Below the pieces are notes generated by a model that was not told the origin of the DNA, did no database searches, and saw only the letters and a list, made by a program, of their open reading frames with translations. A DNA stretch of 8,313 nt from a bacterium (GTDB lineage: Bacteria > Verrucomicrobiota > Verrucomicrobiae > Opitutales > Opitutaceae): contig JAJXYI010000600.1 of NCBI GenBank assembly GCA_021780625.1, forward strand, positions 1-8,313, read 5' to 3'. The position numbers and the translations under genes are program-made. This document shows positions 7,619 to 8,313 of the stretch, in pieces (within the stretch, counting starts at the first letter, position 1; every line of letters begins with the position of its first letter).

Positions 7619-7693
7619 GGAGCGTGCGAACCGAGGCGAAACTCCGGGTAATTGGGCGCCTCCGAGTCAACCAATCGTCGGCGCACTCCTCAC
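7602..7693. repeat. Inverted repeats between convergent stop codons
   Basis: GTGAGGAG-CG-TGCG (7615-7628) pairs with CGCACTCCTCAC (7682-7693): 8 bp plus 4 bp with a 2-nt bulge, spanning the stop codon of the plus-strand ORF (7616-7618) and touching that of the cysteine-rich gene (7693-7695). A second, mutually exclusive hairpin is formed by CCTCAC (7602-7607) and GTGAGG (7615-7620) with a 7-nt loop. Inside the large loop, GAGGCG and CGCCTC can also pair. No T run follows in either direction, so this is at best a non-canonical two-way terminator or a structured RNA end. Confidence 0.4.
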
Positions 7694-7884
7694 TACGTCT
7701 TCCAGACTTGCCCAGCTTCGCGGCGTTCCTTTGATGCGCAGTTGGGACAGCGGTCATCCCCACACTTGTAGCAGTAGTGTTGACCGCATTTCTTGCATTC
7801 GTAAACCGTAAAGTACGCTCCGCCAAAGAAGCCGCCATCAACCTTCGCATGGCAGTTCGGGCATTGATTGAACTTTGTCGTCAT
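7693..7884 (-). CDS. Small zinc-ribbon-like protein with four CxxC pairs, 63 aa
   Basis: A complete gene starts at ATG 7884, preceded by AAGGAGG at a 7-nt spacing, an almost ideal ribosome site. The 63-residue product has four CxxC pairs: C8/C11 (CPNC), C30/C33 (CKKC), C38/C41 (CYKC) and C46/C49 (CPNC). They fit two zinc sites in a double zinc-ribbon or cross-brace arrangement, with an aromatic Gly/Phe/Tyr-rich segment (residues 17-28) between the first two pairs. It is expected to be a soluble zinc protein that binds nucleic acid or another protein. No specific family is recognised. Sampled lines are about 52-55% GC, well below both neighbours, which suggests separate acquisition. It is 97 nt downstream of the AttH-like stop on the same strand. 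Whether it works with the vWA/tubulin genes 435 bases further on cannot be told from the sequence. Confidence 0.85.
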   Translation of the reverse strand: MTTKFNQCPNCHAKVDGGFFGGAYFTVYECKKCGQHYCYKCGDDRCPNCASKERREAGQVWKT

Positions 7885-7891
7885 CTTGCGT

Positions 7892-7898
7892 CCTCCTT
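7892..7898 (-). promoter_or_regulatory. Strong ribosome binding site of the cysteine-rich gene
   Basis: AAGGAGG lies 7 nt before ATG 7884. It is the strongest ribosome site in the window and is the main evidence that this short gene is real and well translated. Confidence 0.8.
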
Positions 7899-7963
7899 TT
7901 GCAGCCGCATCCTACCCCTCTCGGTCTCAAGCGGTGGGCGGATTCCGGTGGTTTGCGCCTGCC

Positions 7964-8005
7964 GCAGCGTGGCGCTGCTGGTCAGAACCTCCCGGCGAGG
8001 GAGGT
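7964..8005 (-). terminator. Tandem hairpins at the end of the AttH-like gene
   Basis: Two GC-rich perfect hairpins lie around the stop codon at 7984-7982. One at 7987-8005 has a 7-bp stem (ACCTCCC/GGGAGGT, 5-nt loop) just before the stop. The other at 7964-7978 has a 6-bp stem (GCAGCG/CGCTGC, 3-nt loop) just after it. There is no T run, so a classic intrinsic terminator is not shown. They may weaken read-through or protect the 3' end. Confidence 0.3.
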
Positions 8006-8313
8006 GGCGTAGCCGGTGAGCTCGGCGTAGCCGTCGCCGGCGACCGAGCCCGTGACCGCGGCCGGGCCTTCCCAGTAGACCGTGCCGGTGGAGCGGCGGG
8101 CGTCGAGCTCGGCGTCGGCGATCTCCGGACGGACCTCGAGGTCGAGCCCCGCCGACGGCACCGTGACGCGGACGCGCGCCGGGTAGCGGGCGCCGGTGCG
8201 CGGGCTCGTCCACCGGGTGAGGGGCACGAACGTGAAGTCGCCGGCCGCCAGGCGGCGCGTCGAGCCGTCGGCCGCGACCACGGTGCCGGCCGATTCGGGC
8301 GCGGCGGTGCCGT
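7982..8313 (-). CDS. AttH/CrtC-family lipocalin-like protein (5' partial)
   Basis: The frame enters from the right edge without a stop, so only the C-terminal ~109 residues are present; the GTG at 8281 is simply an internal codon. The sequence carries the C-terminal signatures of the AttH/carotenoid 1,2-hydratase (CrtC) family: WTSPRTGARYP, a VPSAGLDLEVRPE segment with acidic residues after it (ADAELD), then TGTVYWEGPAAVTG and a final GDGYAELTGYA. The family has two lipocalin-like beta-barrel domains and this is the end of the second. CrtC adds water to carotenoid ends, but most relatives are uncharacterised secreted or lipid-associated proteins, often encoded beside ABC-transporter permeases. 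The reaction here is not known. Sampled lines are 75-82% GC, the highest in the window, so this is the likeliest piece of native chromosome. Confidence 0.85.
   Translation of the reverse strand, partial: GTAAPESAGTVVAADGSTRRLAAGDFTFVPLTRWTSPRTGARYPARVRVTVPSAGLDLEVRPEIADAELDARRSTGTVYWEGPAAVTGSVAGDGYAELTGYATSLAGRF

Noticed and set aside
7615..7693. A tRNA gene, suggested by the 79-nt span with a 7-bp end stem
   Set aside because: No T-loop stem, D-arm or anticodon arm can be folded on either strand; only the end stem resembles an acceptor.
7242..7811. 189-codon plus-strand frame
   Set aside because: It runs across the promoter region, the remnant and the cysteine-rich gene, and its Ser/Arg-rich product has no family features.
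7881..8213. 110-codon minus-strand frame ending at the cysteine-rich gene's start
   Set aside because: It overlaps the AttH-like gene in another frame and gives an Arg/Pro/Gly-rich product typical of a shadow frame, while the AttH-like frame has clear family motifs.

Overview
The window is high-GC bacterial DNA, and every confidently called gene lies on the minus strand, so transcription runs from right to left. One protein has an export signal and a single membrane segment, and the partial gene at the right edge belongs to the AttH/CrtC lipocalin-like family, often found in diderm bacteria. I therefore infer a high-GC, probably diderm, bacterium. The phylum cannot be read from the sequence.

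Layout in transcription order: (1) 8313-7982, C-terminal part of an AttH/CrtC-family (carotenoid 1,2-hydratase-like) protein, cut by the right edge. (2) 7884-7693, a complete 63-residue protein with four CxxC pairs and a near-perfect ribosome binding site. (3) 7692-7258, about 435 bases with no confident gene. It holds a short plus-strand coding-like remnant (7391-7618), inverted repeats lying between convergent stop codons, and a 9-bp inverted repeat around a sigma-54-like promoter candidate. (4) 7257-5641, an exported, membrane-anchored von Willebrand A (vWA) protein. (5) 5523-2155, a 1122-residue protein with an N-terminal FtsZ/tubulin-like GTPase domain. (6) 2151 to beyond position 1, a second vWA protein without a signal peptide. 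It is open for all 717 codons to the left edge, so it has no stop in the window and is easily missed by a scan for closed ORFs.

Genes 4-6 form the system of interest. A giant tubulin-like GTPase lies between two vWA proteins, both with complete metal-ion-dependent adhesion (MIDAS) residues. One is predicted to face the periplasm, the other the cytoplasm with a C-terminal membrane segment. A tubulin-superfamily group linked to vWA proteins, a distinct GTPase and OmpA-family proteins has been predicted computationally to remodel membranes (Makarova and Koonin, recalled, not checked). This locus looks like a relative or variant of it. The working model, which is inference, is that the tubulin-like protein polymerises under the inner membrane and is held there by the two vWA proteins.

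Base composition changes along the window. Sampled lines are about 75-82% GC in the AttH-like gene, about 52-55% in the small cysteine-rich gene and roughly 58-72% in the vWA/tubulin block. This is compatible with the block having been acquired next to a higher-GC chromosome segment. I see no insertion sequence, integrase, tRNA, rRNA or CRISPR array.
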